The notes under the pieces were generated by a model. The model saw only the letters and a list, made by a program, of their open reading frames with translations. It was not told the DNA's origin and ran no database searches. The position numbers and the translations under genes are program-made. A stretch of 64,000 nt of DNA from Drosophila persimilis (taxonomy: Eukaryota; Arthropoda; Insecta; Diptera; Drosophilidae), in assembly GCF_003286085.1 (NCBI RefSeq), contig NW_020825289.1:124001-188000 (forward strand), in the 5' to 3' direction. Shown in pieces: positions 19,640 through 31,692 of the stretch (its first letter is position 1; each line of letters starts with the position of its first letter).

Positions 19640-20348
19640 CAAAAAATCATGCAATAAGCAGATCACCCACGATCAGCCGATTATCCCCTGCTGGCTCTGC
19701 GACAGCGTAGTGCACGCTGGATTTTCTGGCCTTGTGAGTGATGCCATATCAAGGCGTAATGGTTTGCACTACAGTTGCGAGGCATGCCGTGCGGTGGAGA
19801 AAGACATGGTAGCTTTTATGAGGCAGACGCGGAGTGGCTTTAAGGAGCTGACCGTTGGTTTTAAAAACCAATACGATCGGCTCCTAGCCATGGAGTCTCA
19901 GTTTAGAGGTTTAAAACTTCTGAATGAGTCTCCGAGGCGCAAAAAGGTCACTCCGCGGGATCTGCAAGTGCCAACCGTCACTCAGCCGTGCGCCGCCGAA
20001 AAACTGACTCCGACCACTCCAATTGTGCAGCAGTTGATCTCGTTTGCCACTCCAAGGGCAACGACAGCTGCTGGCGATGCAGATTCGGTAGCCGAATTCA
20101 TCGCCTCGGAGAATGTGCAGCCAAGTACGTCTGCAGCGTCCATGTCCGTGGTGTCCGCAAGTTCGCTAGTTGTCCCGTCTATCCTGATCCCACCAGTAAA
20201 TAGACGTTCCGGACCTCCGGATATTGCCACCACAGGTACTAGGCCTGTGGTGACTAAACCACTGGTGGGAGTAAAACGACAAGTTTTTGTTTCACGGCTG
20301 GCCACTGACCTCACATCTAATGATGTAATTGCTTTTATTTCAATTTGA
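19640..20348 (+). pseudogene. CR1 ORF1 with PHD-like finger
   Basis: Reading from about 19640 the frame gives CAKKSC...CWLCDSVVHAGF...YSCEAC, a Cys4-His-Cys-type finger, then a helical segment (FMRQTRSGFKELTVGFKNQYDRLLAM), a Thr/Pro/Ser-rich linker and, near 20275, RQVFVSRLATDLTSNDVIAF, an RRM-like start typical of ORF1 proteins of this clade. The frame has no ATG before the finger, and stops at 20346 in mid-domain; the remainder continues in another frame to ~20440. Nonfunctional. Confidence 0.7.
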
Positions 20349-20449
20349 CACCATTTGCTCTGCCAAATTTTGGCCGGAGCATTTGGTGGTGAAGGAGTTT
20401 AAGGTTAAGATTCTTCTTCTTCCCCCCATAACTCTTACAAATCTTTCCA

Positions 20450-21532
20450 GTGTGCCATCCTCAACCTCATCTTCCTCATCTTCCCGTCCTGCTTCCACCT
20501 CTCAAAAACCTAACTTCTCTTTTAGTGACTTATCCGAATGTAAGAGGCTTACGTAGTAAGCTCAGCATTCTTTTCCGGGATAGTGTTACATTTGCTCCCC
20601 ACGTTATTGTGTTTACTGAAACCTGGTTAAAGCTGGACATTCTTAGTTCCGAGGTTTTGGCAGGTCGGTACACAACTTTTAGAAACGACCGTTCGTCTCG
20701 ACGTTCAGGAGGTGTTCTGATTACAGTGGACTCTAACTTCACGTCGGAGCACTTCACAGTCCAAGTTCAATAGGAACTGGAATTCTAGTGTGTAAAACTG
20801 ATTCTTCCCACTTTCGCGATTTTCATTACTTGCTCGTATATTTAACATTCTTCGAATATCTCAATTTATGAGCAGCACTTGTCCGCTTTAACCGCTGTTT
20901 CTTCCTCGCTATCAGATAAAGATCATATGATAGTGCTTTGTGACTTCAACTTGCCAGGAACTGTTTGGTCTTCGGTAAACGAGTCTAGTATCCTAGTGCC
21001 CATGTCACGACATGACTTTGTTGACGGCTTGCTTGACCTGTCCCTGTCTCAAGTCAATCATGTGAAAAATTCCCTGGGTCGATTGCTTGATCTGTGCTTT
21101 GTATCGGATCCGACCATAGTGTTGTTAACCCGAGCACTTCCGCTCACTATACCTGAAGACGCCTACCACCCTACTTTCGAGGTGTCGCTAGATATAGGAC
21201 CAACTGTATTGGATCGGTCGAGTAGACTACCTGAACGTGTACGCTGCTTTCGTAAAGCCGAGTTTGCGAAGCTTAATAACCTCATTAGGGACTTTGATTG
21301 GTCCGCTTTGTACTTGTGCACTGATGTCACAAAAGGCACAAACATTTTTTACAATGCTCTTGGCACATTTCTTTATTATTGTGTCCCGCTTTCTTGTCCG
21401 ATTAGATCTGGAAAACCCCCTTTGTTTACCAAAGAGTTATCCAGTCTAAAAAACTTAAAATCAAGACTTTATAAAAAAGTCTACTTCTCACTCTCGATGT
21501 GTAATAGCTCGGTCAAACTTTTCAGTTCTTAA
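20450..21532 (+). pseudogene. CR1 ORF2, endonuclease part
   Basis: 20530-20773 shows an APE-type endonuclease beginning (YPNVRGLRSKLS, VIVFTETWLK, RSSRRSGGVLITV). After stops, 20879-21532 gives MIVLCDFNLPG (catalytic D-N) and LDLCFVS, ending with the linker to RT (GKPPLFTKELSSLKNLKSRLYK). The final endonuclease SDH block is altered (PEDAYHPTF). At least one frameshift or stop interrupts the domain near 20775-20870. Confidence 0.75.
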
Positions 21533-21559
21533 TGCTCAATGCTATAAGAACTACCTATC

Positions 21560-23134
21560 TCGATGCAGGATACGTTTTTCTCAGGACCCTAAACAGTTTT
21601 ACTGCTTCGTAAACAGTAAGCGTAGAACGTCCGCACAACCATCCTCGATATCATTTTGTAATACGTCGGCAAATAATGATCAGGCAATTGCCGATATTTT
21701 TGCCCAATTTTTCCAAACCACCTATTCTAAGGAAAGCTACTCTGGTCATCCGTACCCATACGGTTTACCGAGTTCGAACGCCATTTTCAGTCCCTTGTTA
21801 AATGAATATTCCCTACTTCTTGATCTTCGACTAGTTAAGCCGGTGTTTTCACCGGGTCCAGACGGGGTTCCAGGTTGTGTACTCAGGTACTGCGCCGAGG
21901 CTCTGTGTGGACCTTTGCTTAAACTATTCACCCTCTCCATTGATTCCTCTTGCTTCCCCCCAATCTGGAAGGAATCGTTTATAATTCCTCTCCATAAAAA
22001 AGGTAGCAAGTCTGATGCAAAAAATTATAGAGGTATAGCAAAGTTATCCGATATTCCCAAAATGTTTGAGAAGGTTTTAACTCCGCACTTGCAACATCTC
22101 TACAAGTCACTTATATCTCCAACTCAGCATGGATTTATAAGGCGGCGATCAACCACCACGAACTTGTTAGAGTTTACCTCTTTCATTATTAAAGGCTTTC
22201 AAGGTAACTTACAGACGGATGTTTTTTACACCGACTTTAGTCAAGCATTCGACTCTGTAAACCATTCCCTTCTAGCACATAAACTTGACCTTTTGGGGTT
22301 TCCGCCCAACATCCTGAGATGGATTTCTAGCTATCTTTGTTCCAGGTCTCAAAGAGTCCCATTCAAAAACTCCCTCTCTTCACCAGTAAAGGTTTTCTCG
22401 GGAGTACCACAGGGCAGCCATCTAGGACCCATGCTCTTCACACTCTTTATTAATGACTTGCCTTCAGTATTAACATACTCTCGAGTACTTATGTATGCGA
22501 ATGATGTTAAACTCTGTGTCCAGTACGAGGACATTTAATTTCATTCTCGCTTGCAATCCGATCTCAATACCTTTCAGTCATGGTGTTGTGCAAACTTGTT
22601 ACACCTTAATGCCTCGAAATGCAAAGTTATGACATTTCATCGTTCTTGGACCTTGTTGGCTCCCTACACCCTATTTGGTGGTTCTCTTGAGAGAATTACC
22701 CTGGTGGATGATCTTGGTATTTTATTACACGCAAAGTTAAAGTTTTCTGAACACATTTCTACCATGGTTAATAAGGCCATGGGCGTGTTTGGGTTTATAA
22801 AGAGGTGGTCAAAAGAATTTGACGACTATACCTCGCTAGTTTGTCCGATCTTAGAATACGGCTCTTGTGTATGATGACCTCAGTAGAAAGTACACCAGGA
22901 CGTTTAGAATCAGTACAGAACAACTTTTTACAACACTTTGCTCAGCGGGGCCTTAACTGGGATGCGGGTGTGAGACTCCCAACTTACTCCTTAGTTAACT
23001 GTAGAAAAATGCTTGGTGTGATTTTCATGCACATCTTGATCAAAGGTGACATAGAAGGCCTTGATCAGTTTAGCCGCATAAGCTTCACGATACCTATTAG
23101 ACTCACTAGAAATTATTTATTATTCCTTGCATGA
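21560..23134 (+). pseudogene. CR1 ORF2, reverse transcriptase part
   Basis: Frame 21795-22538 has SPGPDGVPGCVL, FIIPLHKKGSKSDAKNYRGI, SPTQHGFIRRRSTTTNLLEF, DFSQAFDSVNHSLL (first palm Asp), GVPQGSHLGPMLF and VLMYANDVKLCV. The catalytic YADD is mutated to YAND, which abolishes activity. Further pieces at 22551-22874 (CANLLHLNASKCKVMTF, LVDDLGILL) and 22841-23134 complete the thumb and C-terminus with frameshifts. The 40938-42030 copy keeps YADD. Confidence 0.8.
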
Positions 23135-23224
23135 ACCGTTTAGGGTCTAATGGTCTTATAATTTCTCACATACTTTTCTCGTAATTAGTAATTGTAGTGG
23201 TATTTGTATTTTGAATGCATGCTT

Positions 23225-23570
23225 AGTTCTCCTAGTAATATATTTATTTATTTAATTAACAATTATCTGTTAATAATGGTACTTAATTACAAAAGGAGGA
23301 AAGATGAGAAGTTACAAGTTAGTTAAATTAAGGGGATTATAAATATTGCATGCTATTAGTTTAAAGGATAGTTCAGGGGATAAGGTATGACAGAAGGAGT
23401 TATAATTATGGCATGTTCATGTTCATGTTCGGCATAATTAGACCTACATATGGGTAAGCGGATTGGCCTAAAAGTACGGGTAGGTCTAGATTGGACGGCC
23501 AAATCAATCTGACCCAAGAGAGTTTGGGAGTCAACAATCCCGAGAAGAAGCTTGTGCACGAACATTACTC
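23225..23570 (-). mobile_element. Family B LINE, 3' end (minus strand), interrupted by BEL
   Basis: A minus-strand frame 23565-23356 reads VHKLLLGIVDSQTLLGQIDL and FRPIRLPICRSNYA, matching the C-terminus at 58468-58893. The AT-rich tail (23225-23375) matches 52985-53075. The coding part breaks off at 23570, where the BEL 5' LTR starts. A further part of the same LINE appears beyond the BEL element at 40239-40435. Confidence 0.75.
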
Positions 23571-24066
23571 TTCAGTTGCAGAAATATGCGTAATTAATAG
23601 TTTATAATACCCGTCGGCATAGCACAGTGACACAGTTTTCTATTTAACATGTAATATAATACCTCACGACAACACACTAGCCACTGCAGTGAGTTCTGCT
23701 GACATTGCACTCTCTCCGCAGAGGGCGAAGACAGCGGTGCAATTGCTGACCATCAAAATGTCGCAATTGCCCACCAGAAACTAAAGTTATCCTTAATACA
23801 CAAAACATACATTTTACAAACTCAGCACTTTTGTACCTTTTATTACCTATAAATAAGAATAATTTTTATCAATAAAATCAGTATCAAAAACAGTACCATA
23901 ACTGCCTGTCACTCATCTTCCATCGCAATCATCAGAGGCTGTCGCCGTGTCTTCAGACCCTCCCTTGCGCACCGTAGGATACCCACTCCGCAGTCCAACT
24001 GGTTCAAGTTCTAGTTGTTATGTACCGTATGCAACCCAGCTTCCTATACACACACACACATTAACA
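23571..24066 (+). repeat. 5' LTR of the env-bearing BEL element
   Basis: Shared with 38538-40238: ttcagttgcagaaatatgcg at the left, then ctatttaacatgtaatataatacc and the polyadenylation-like aataaaatcagtatc. The right end ...ttaaca abuts the primer region. A TTAA at 23644-23647 is the unoccupied version of the piggyBac target in the 3' LTR. The first few shared bases may belong to the LTR or to internal sequence. Confidence 0.75.
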
Positions 24067-24084
24067 TTTGGTGACCCCGACGTG
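24067..24084 (+). promoter_or_regulatory. Primer-binding site of the BEL element
   Basis: tttggtgaccccgacgtgat directly follows the LTR end. TGGTGACCCCGACG-type sites are usual for insect BEL/Pao elements. Exact tRNA not determined. Confidence 0.6.
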
Positions 24085-24469
24085 ATCATCCTTTCAAACT
24101 GTCAGACAAGCTACAGTGAAAGGATTCGATCTGGACATCAGATTGAAGCAGTCAACAGGACATCTTCAATAAAAATTTGGCACCAGGCCATACACTTACG
24201 GTACCAATAAGTATCACTTTAGCAAATCTGACATATTCAGGTTATCAGCCAACAGAAAAACAGCTATAGAATTCGATTACCACCAAGGTAATCAATTTTT
24301 GTTGTTCCGTGCGTTCCATAAATTGGAAACAGCACAAATCCCTCCATCCAACACATCACCTGTGCTATTACCTTTCTGACCAACAACGGTTGCGATTCGG
24401 AGCGTATCCAGCTGCAAAGCAAATAAAACACTCCCAACGGGTCGAAAGTAATAAGTACACACAGATAGA

Positions 24470-25770
24470 ATGGATACACATATGGAGGCAGAAGCTGCCG
24501 CTACAATGGCAATGGATGTGCAGCAAGAGATTGGTGAGGAAATATCGAGGTGCATTCGGAACTTTAAAAAAGATTCCCAAGAACGAAAGCAAACGGCCTC
24601 TTATTTTCAAGCCAAAATATCAGCACTCGAAAATGCGTGGAATCGCTTCAACAAAAACGACTCCAAACTTCGCGATACAGACAAAACGGATGAATACGTA
24701 AAATTCCGTGAAGACTGACGTACAACATGTAAGCAATACATTACGATGTTTACCGAATGCATGGATAAGCTATCACAGACGTCTAGTGCTAGTGGGGAAC
24801 GTCAAATCGGCTTTAAAGAAAAGCGTGAGAATCCTCCAGTAGGTCTGATCCAGCAGTCCTCGAAGGATTACAGCAAACTGCTTTCACTATGTCGCCGACA
24901 AAAGGCCATAGTAGAGTCCGTTAAACGCAATCTGAAACAACTTTCAGAGGCGGAAGGACGCACATCAAATGATTTGATAAAATCACTATGGACTCAAGCG
25001 CAGGAAGTCCACTTCACAATTCATGAGGAATATGAGGACCCAGTGGAAGGAGGATATGACATGGAATCCTACCTAACACTGGAAAGTAAGGTCCAAAGAG
25101 CATTGGCAAAATCAGCCACACCAAACACGGATAACGTGCAGTTTGATGGGGATCTATTAAAATGGACCCAGTTCTTCGATCTGTTCTCATGCATGGTGCA
25201 TGAGACCAACATGCCTACGGTGAAAAAGATGTGGTATCTTAAAACCACAGTTACCGGCGAGGCAGAAAGATTGATTTGACATATCGATCTAAAGGAAGAA
25301 AATTATGAAGCCGCTTGGGAAATACTAGTTGACGCATACAACAATCCCAGAGATGTGTCGAATACGGTACTGAACCGCTTCCTCAATCACCAAACAATTA
25401 ATGACGATTCCAAGTCATTAAAAGAGTTGTATATAACAACCATAGAATCCCTTGCATCACTAAAGGGATTAGGCATCAATGTATGTACATGGGATCCGAT
25501 ATTGATTGCCATTATCAGAAACAAACTGGATGTAACAAATAAGGCCTTGTATGAGCAATCATTGGGAAGCTCAAAGGACATTCAGGCGCTGGATACGATG
25601 CTTCAGTTCTTGGAGCAAAGAATTCGGGTTCTAGGAACCAGTAAGAAGCCACCAGCATCAAGGAGAGAGCCAAAAGGCACGACATGTGCATCAGCAAACA
25701 CAGGGAGAGCGCGAGCACCCTTATGCACATTCTGCAAGAAAGCAAAACAATCCATCCTAAGAGATCAGGT
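24470..25770 (+). pseudogene. gag: BEL gag with two in-frame stops
   Basis: ATG at 24470 (MDTHMEAEAAATMAM). One frame runs through 24718, 24746-25279 and 25355-25750, interrupted only by TGA codons at about 24716 and 25277. A coiled N-terminus (ENAWNRFNK, VESVKRNLKQLSEAEG) precedes the BEL capsid signature NVQFDGDLLKWTQFFDLFSCMVHE, KMWYLKTTVTGEAERLI and YEAAWEILVDAYNNP. A cysteine pair (CTFCKKA) near 25730 starts the zinc knuckle. At ~25750-25775 the frame is fused by deletion to the RT region, removing the rest of gag and the protease. Confidence 0.85.
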
Positions 25771-26709
25771 ACTATCGCCTGAAAACAGTAACATATGGGA
25801 CAACAGCTGCTCCGTTCCTAGCAACGAAATGTCTGGATCATTTGGCAATACAATACAAAGACAGACTACCAGTCGGATCAACAACATTAAAAACCGATTT
25901 CTATGTTGACGACTGTCTAACTAGCGCAAACACGATTCCAGAGGCAATTCATGTTAAACAAGAACTAAATAAGATATTGCTACCGTCCGTGCTCCAACAA
26001 TGAGCAACTTCTACAAGGAATCCCCAAAGAGGATATTGTAACCGATGTAAAACTAGGAGAGACAATAGAGCACTACAGCGTGAAAACTCTGGGTCTCATC
26101 TGGATGCCGAAGAAGGATACATTGTGTGGACGAACACAGAAAAGCCAGGCTACACGCATCACCAAACGGGTGGAATGTTCCGAACTGGCCCAAATCTTTG
26201 ACCCACTAGGACTCTTTGCACCGGTGGTAGTAAAAGCAAAAATCTTCATGCAACAACTTTGGGAGCTCAAACTGGATTGGGATGACGAATTACTATTACA
26301 ACACCAAACCGAATGGAAAGAATGCCGGGACGACTTACAAACATTGAACAAAATGCAAATTCCCCGGCATATCTACGATGGTAAAATTCCAGTTACCCAA
26401 GAACTCCATACGTTTGTAGATGCATCAGAACGAGCATATGGCGGAGCAGTATATGTACGCGCTACATACAAAAACAACCAAGTGTCAGTAAGACTGCTCT
26501 GTTCGAAATCACGTGTGGCGCCGATAACCAAACAATCGCTACCACGCTTAGAACGTGTCATCGGCCAACAACGCAGACCATGTCCTGTCGAGAGGAATAT
26601 CAGCAAGCAGACTGGCAGATCACAATTTGTGTTTATATGGACCAGTATTCCTGCACGGATCTCGAGACAACTGAACGAAGGCACCCAACATAGAACCCAG
26701 CAATCTTGA
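25771..26709 (+). pseudogene. pol: BEL RT end and RNase H, deleted
   Basis: 25780-25915 in one frame gives TVTYGTTAAPFLATK and LKTDFYVDDCLTSAN (catalytic YVDD). 26080-26580 gives LGLIWMPKKDTLC, AQIFDPLGLFAPVVVKAKIFMQQLW and the RNase H start HTFVDASERAYGGAVYVR ... CSKSRVAPITKQSLPRLE. A second deletion then joins to a scrambled tail (26575-26709), so most of RNase H is missing. Two deletions in pol mean the copy cannot make its own RT. Confidence 0.8.
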
Positions 26710-26731
26710 GAGAAAAGCTAAACATGTAAGC

Positions 26732-28270
26732 TTGCCAATCACACCTAGCGCATTTGGGGACGAATTATATACTTGCAGACATAGCAACTCGTTTCACAAA
26801 CTGCAACGCATTGTGGCATATATGTTACGCTTCTGCTACAAAACCAACAGAGCGAACACCACGACGCTCTGCGCAGAAGAACTGACTCACGCCCGCACTA
26901 TAATCCTGCGAACCATACAACAAGTCGAGTTTACAGCAGAGTTAAAACAGTTCCAACGCTATAAGACTGTGGATAGAAAGAGCTCGATCATATCGTTATC
27001 TACCTTCCTAGGAGACGATGAGCTCATCCGAGTTGGTGGTAGACTTGAAGAAGCTCTACTTCCATACAACGCAAAACACCCAGTTTTGCTGCCTTACAAT
27101 GACCCAATCGTCAAAATGATCTTGCGGGAGCTACATGAGGAAAACATGCATTGTGGTGCTCAAGCATTAAGGGCAATCGCAAGACAACAATATTGGATTA
27201 TCAATGACAAGACAATGGTTAGAAGCATCATCCACAGCTGTGTTAGATGCACCAAGGCTAGACCAAAGCTGATGCACCAGATCATGGGCAATCTCCCAGC
27301 ACAACGAGTCACACAAGCACGCCCGTTTCTTAATGCAGGCGTCGACTACTGTGGACCAATCTCGATCCACCATAAGATCCGACGCAAAAGACCAGATAAG
27401 GCATACATCGCCGTGTTCTACTGCTTTTCCACAAAGGCAGTGCACCTGGAGCTGGTAAGCGACCTGACCACAGAAGCATTCTTGGCTGCTCTGCGTCGAT
27501 TCTTAAGCAGACGTGGGAAGTTCCAAACTTGTCATTGCGACAATGCAACGAACTTTGTGGGTGCAAACAACCAGCTTAAAGAATTAGAAGACTCTATATT
27601 CAGCTCAAAGGCAAGTGCTCTGATCACGAATCATTGCAACAAAAAACAAGTGGATTTTAAATTCATTCCTCCCAGGGCTCCTTCGTTTGGTGGCCTCTGG
27701 GAAGCGGCGATAAAATCAGCAAAAAAGCTGTTGATAACAACCATTAACACAGCCTCATTGACATTTGAAGAACTAAACAAAGTGATAATCGAAATTAAAG
27801 CAATTCTCAATTCTCGACCCATCACTCCAATGTCAAATGATCCCACTGATACAACAGCGCTCACCCCAGGACACTTCTTAATTGCTGAACCATTGACAAC
27901 GCCACCTGACGTCAATACTGATCATCAAGGAAATACATTAGTAAAGCGCTGGGAATTGGTATCGCACCTAAAGCATTTATTCTGGAAACAATGGTCTACG
28001 GAATACCTCCAAGAACTGCAAGCTCGGCATATATGGAAGACCGCTTCACCAATCGTACCTGAAGGATTATTAGTTTCGGTTAAGAAAGACAACCTTCCAG
28101 TAATGAAGTGGCCAATGGGTCGCATCATTAAGACATATCCTGGAGAGGACAACCACGTACGAGTGGTTGACGTAAAGACAGCATCTGGTGTATACAAGCG
28201 CCCGATCACTCGTCTAGCGCCGCTAATTCCAGAATATGTGGCAATCAAACGTTCCCACAACGGAGATTGA
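26732..28270 (+). CDS. pol: BEL integrase region, open
   Basis: A 512-codon uninterrupted frame. Residues ~75-110 are the pre-integrase segment (IRVGGRLEEALLPYNAKHPVLLP). The zinc finger is HEENMHCGAQALRAIARQQYW...CVRCTKAR. The core shows VDYCGP (Asp), CDNATNFVGANNQLKELE (Asp) and PPRAPSFGGLWEAAIKSAKK (Glu), all three catalytic residues. The C-terminus has KDNLPVMKWPMGRI and RPITRLAPL. It ends 35 bases inside the start of env, an overlap seen in other env-bearing elements. The upstream pol is deleted, so this is an orphan open frame. Confidence 0.85.
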   Translation: MPITPSAFGDELYTCRHSNSFHKLQRIVAYMLRFCYKTNRANTTTLCAEELTHARTIILRTIQQVEFTAELKQFQRYKTVDRKSSIISLSTFLGDDELIRVGGRLEEALLPYNAKHPVLLPYNDPIVKMILRELHEENMHCGAQALRAIARQQYWIINDKTMVRSIIHSCVRCTKARPKLMHQIMGNLPAQRVTQARPFLNAGVDYCGPISIHHKIRRKRPDKAYIAVFYCFSTKAVHLELVSDLTTEAFLAALRRFLSRRGKFQTCHCDNATNFVGANNQLKELEDSIFSSKASALITNHCNKKQVDFKFIPPRAPSFGGLWEAAIKSAKKLLITTINTASLTFEELNKVIIEIKAILNSRPITPMSNDPTDTTALTPGHFLIAEPLTTPPDVNTDHQGNTLVKRWELVSHLKHLFWKQWSTEYLQELQARHIWKTASPIVPEGLLVSVKKDNLPVMKWPMGRIIKTYPGEDNHVRVVDVKTASGVYKRPITRLAPLIPEYVAIKRSHNGD

Positions 28271-29444
28271 TGAGCCACCCACACAGAGAACAAAAAAATT
28301 GTCACCTGCATTAACATCAACATTATTGGTGCTGTTGCTCATGCTTCCATTAGCATTGTCACAGTCAAAAAATGTGACACAATTCGCAAACAAGGCTGGA
28401 ATATTCTATGAGAAGCTTGGAACATCAAGAATAGCAACGTCTGAGTGGACCATGATCGTATACTATAACTTGGACCCATATTGGAAGGATATGCAACTAA
28501 TGTCTGCTGGAATTTCAGAGCTACGATACATGTGCCCTGAACTAAAAAATGTTTCGGCATGTAACTCCATAGTTAAACACTTTCAACATGTGTATAACGA
28601 GCTACAAACAGGAAGCGTTTTAATAAAAAAGTCTCGAAAACGAAGATCGCCGCTGGATATCATAGGAAATGTAGCAAGCAGTCTTTTTGGTGTTCTCGAC
28701 GCAAAATACGCAGAGGAGATGACTCAAGTAATTGAGAAAGTGAAAACCAATGAAGACTTTCTACTACATCTGCTCCAAAACCAAACATCAATTGTCGACG
28801 CGACAATAAACGTATTCAGAAAAGACAAGGTAACAACTGATAATCGCCTAAAAATTTTGGAACAGCATATGGCTACTATCAACCGAGAAAGAGGGTCATA
28901 TCACAGCGATAATCTGACTCAAGCGCACTTAGGACTTATAGCAGAATTAACCCTGCTCACAACAACTCTCCAACGAATGCAGTCCGACATATCTGATGTC
29001 CTAATCGGTATTCATCATCGGAGAATAAGCCCCACGCTGGTGACTCCCGAGCAACTAAGAGACCAACTAAACCAGATACGGAATCATTTGCCACAAGATG
29101 AAATGCTGCCGGTCACAACGAAAGAAGTGATTAAACTATACAGAATCATGCGAGCCGAAGGAACCCCGACTGCAAAACGCGTCATCTTCAAGTTGATGCT
29201 ACCGCTGGTCTCAACAGCTCAGCTCGAAGTCTTCAGCATCATCCCAATTCCGTTTTGGGATTCAACTGGAGGCTGGAGCCTATTTGACCTCAGAACCGCC
29301 ATAGTAACTGTGAACATCCACCGAGACCAGTTCATGGGCACTACCCAAAAGGAATTCCGACGTTGTCTTAAAGTACACAACGAGGAGTTCATCTGCTTTG
29401 ACCATCAGACGATCTTCAATGTGGACAATCGCTGTGAGTTTTAA
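28236..29444 (+). pseudogene. env: Env-like membrane fusion protein of the BEL element, N-terminal part
   Basis: A 402-codon frame. Residues ~28-43 are a hydrophobic signal peptide (STLLVLLLMLPLALS). A furin-type site (KSRKRR, ~residue 135) is followed by SPLDIIGNVASSLFGVLD, the conserved fusion-peptide region shared with insect errantivirus Env and baculovirus F proteins. Heptad-like helices follow (VIEKVKTNEDFLLHLL, LLTTTLQRMQSDI). It stops at 29442 after NVDNRCEF; the C-terminal part with the transmembrane segment lies beyond the nested insertions (38040-38574). Frameshifted and interrupted. Confidence 0.8.
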
Positions 29445-29490
29445 CTGTTTAACAATAAAACAATGTCAGGTAACACACACAAAGGCTGAC

Positions 29491-29502
29491 ATGGTGTGGC
29501 TA
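29491..29502 (+). repeat. Left target-site duplication of R1-type LINE
   Basis: atggtgtggcta occurs here and at 37996-38007, bracketing the LINE plus its nested errantivirus. Confidence 0.85.
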
Positions 29503-30780
29503 CGATGGCTCGGCGGGGCCAAAAAATACTGTCTGGTGGCAACACTGGACGTGAAAAACGCCTTTAACTCGGCATCCTGCGCACATTCGAAATCCCCGGA
29601 TATATACAGGCGATGGTCAGTGACTATTTGGACAACAGATGGCTGTACGACACGGAAGAAGGCCCTCGGTCATACTCCATCACGGGAGGAGTCCCACAAG
29701 GATCTGTACTGGGACCACTACTGTGGAATACCATGTACGATGGAATTCTTCGCCTCAACTTCCAGCAAGGAGTCGAAATCGTCGGATTCGCTGACGATGT
29801 CGCGGTGACGATCACGAAGAGAACCCTCGCGGAGACCGAGAGCTGTATGAACGAGGCAATCGAGATCATAAGCGACTGTCTAGACCTGGCAGGGCTCAGC
29901 TACCTCAAAACGGGCGATAAGGTACCTGGGAGTTATGCTGGACACCCGACTGTCGTTTAGAGAGCACCTTCAGCAGACAAACCAGAAGGCACACGGCGTA
30001 GTCATGGCGATTTCACGAATGATGCTGAACCACAGAGGCCCAAAATCAACGAGCAGGAGACTGCTATTTAACGTGGCCAAGTCATCCATACTATACGCAG
30101 TGCCAATATGGGCCCCGGCTACGAGGACCAAGAGCTACACTAAGGGCATTGAGTCGGACTTCAGACTCGGTGCCCTGCGGGTCAGCTTGGCGTTCCGTAT
30201 TGTCTCCACAGAGGCAATAATGGTAATAAGCGGCATACCACCCGTAGAGCTTGCAGCGAAGGAAGCCAGCGAAATCCACAAGGGAAGAAAGGTCGCCAAC
30301 ACACAAGCAGACGCTAGAACGGCTAAGACCAGGGCGAGGGCTGAATGTCTCGAGAGCTGGCAACTCAGATGGGATAATGATGTTCCGACCGTTGGACCCA
30401 CCGACTAATCCCCAACTTTGCAGCATGGATGAATCGGCGGCATGGAGAACTTACGTTCGAACTGACACAAGTTCTCAGCGGCCACGGGTAAGGAGTACCT
30501 TCACCGCTTTGGCCACGAGGAAGATGGGCAGTGCAGCTGCTGCGGAACAATAGAAAACGCTGAGCATGTCCTGACCGAATGCGCCAGATTCTCAGAGGCC
30601 CGCAGGCGAGCAGAAGTCACCCTAGGGGTGCCCATTACGGTGGAAGGTTTGGTACCAAGAATGCTGGAAAACCAAGCAAATTGGACGGCGATATGCAGTT
30701 TTGCAACAGAAATCACTTCGGAATTGAGGCTAGCCAGCCTTGTGAAGCAATGCTTCACGGCAGTCCCACAAATCTGGTCC
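29503..30780 (+). pseudogene. R1-type ORF2: RT core to C-terminal zinc knuckle
   Basis: Pieces in three frames: ATLDVKNAFNSAS (palm A motif, 29540-29575); RWLYDTEEGPRSY, GGVPQGSVLGPLLWNTMYDGIL and IVGFADDVAVTITK (FADD catalytic motif, 29635-29820); then LSFREHLQQTNQKAHGV, ARTKSYTKGIESDFRLGALRVSLAFRIVSTEA in 29935-30408; finally CSCCGTIENAEHVLTECARFSEAR (30535-30600), a CCHC knuckle typical of R1-clade ORF2. Frameshifts near 29640, 29920 and 30400 make it dead. Confidence 0.8.
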
Positions 30781-30792
30781 ATATACATATAT

Positions 30793-31387
30793 AGTGACAT
30801 ATCCATAATTCCCCACATCACATACACATTATGTTTATGTACAATTCATCCACCCCATCCACACAAGTAACAGGACCCCACTCAAGAATCAATAACTGTT
30901 TCTTCCCATACTCCAAGCTAGGGCCCCCCATAATATAAACAATGGACCACATTGTTTCAGCAACATTAGAATCACGCCACTCTCGAGAAATCGATTCTTT
31001 AGAATCACGCCACTCATGAGGACCAATCAAAGCTAGACATAAAACCAAGGAGTATCACATTCCTAGCTCCGTCATGTAATGCAACACCGATCGCCAGCAG
31101 TGGATGCCTTTCATCAAAGCCGACGCATCCCCAAATATCGATCCAGGCACGTACGCCACCGACACGAAGATGCAGCCGAGGAAAGCAACGCCCGAAGCCA
31201 GAGTCGGGAGTTCCAAGAGAAGGGCTCATGGAAACTAGCCAGCAGCAGAGAGATCAGTTCCGTTTGAGACAAGCAGACCGAAAGTCAAGTCGGGGAATTC
31301 ATTTAAATCTTGTGACATAAAGATATTTAAGTTGTAAAATAAAAGTCTTTGTTAAAAAACTTAAAATCGAGTTGCGGATATTTAACT
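30793..31387 (+). repeat. 5' LTR of the errantivirus
   Basis: 595 bp, AGTGAC...TTTAACT. It differs from the 3' LTR at one noticed position (a at about 30830 against c). An aataaa signal lies near 31341. Confidence 0.92.
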
Positions 31388-31405
31388 GGCGCAGTCGGTA
31401 GGATT
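31388..31405 (+). promoter_or_regulatory. Primer-binding site, tRNA-Ser type
   Basis: ggcgcagtcggtaggatt directly after the LTR, the primer site known for 17.6, 297 and relatives. Confidence 0.85.
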
Positions 31406-31692
31406 TCGTTTAAAATTAACACCTATATTTCGGTAATGGTCAGCTTGTGTAATTTATAATTACTGTGATCACGTAATCCCGGAATTGTTAATAAAATTGT
31501 GAAATCCGCCAAAGAACCTATGTGCTGCAAGCACATACGATTTGCAAAACTAATTTAAGTGAACTGAAGTAAGCGGAGATAGTGAATCACCAAGGACAGT
31601 GAAACACTTAATACAAAATCAAAAAAACTTACAAGTGAACCAAAATAAAGTTAAAAACTACAACAAAACAAAACCCAATCAACACCAACAAC

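Larger units (their letters stand above)
19640..23220 (+). mobile_element. CR1-type non-LTR retrotransposon, decayed
   Basis: An ORF1 with PHD-like zinc finger, then endonuclease and reverse transcriptase in CR1/Jockey-superfamily order, all in broken frames. The 3' part (22295-23215) is closely related to a second copy at 40938-42030. Family assignment (similar to DMCR1A) rests on the YPNVRGLRSKLS endonuclease start, the NYRGIAKLS RT block and the PHD-like ORF1, from memory of the family. Confidence 0.75.
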
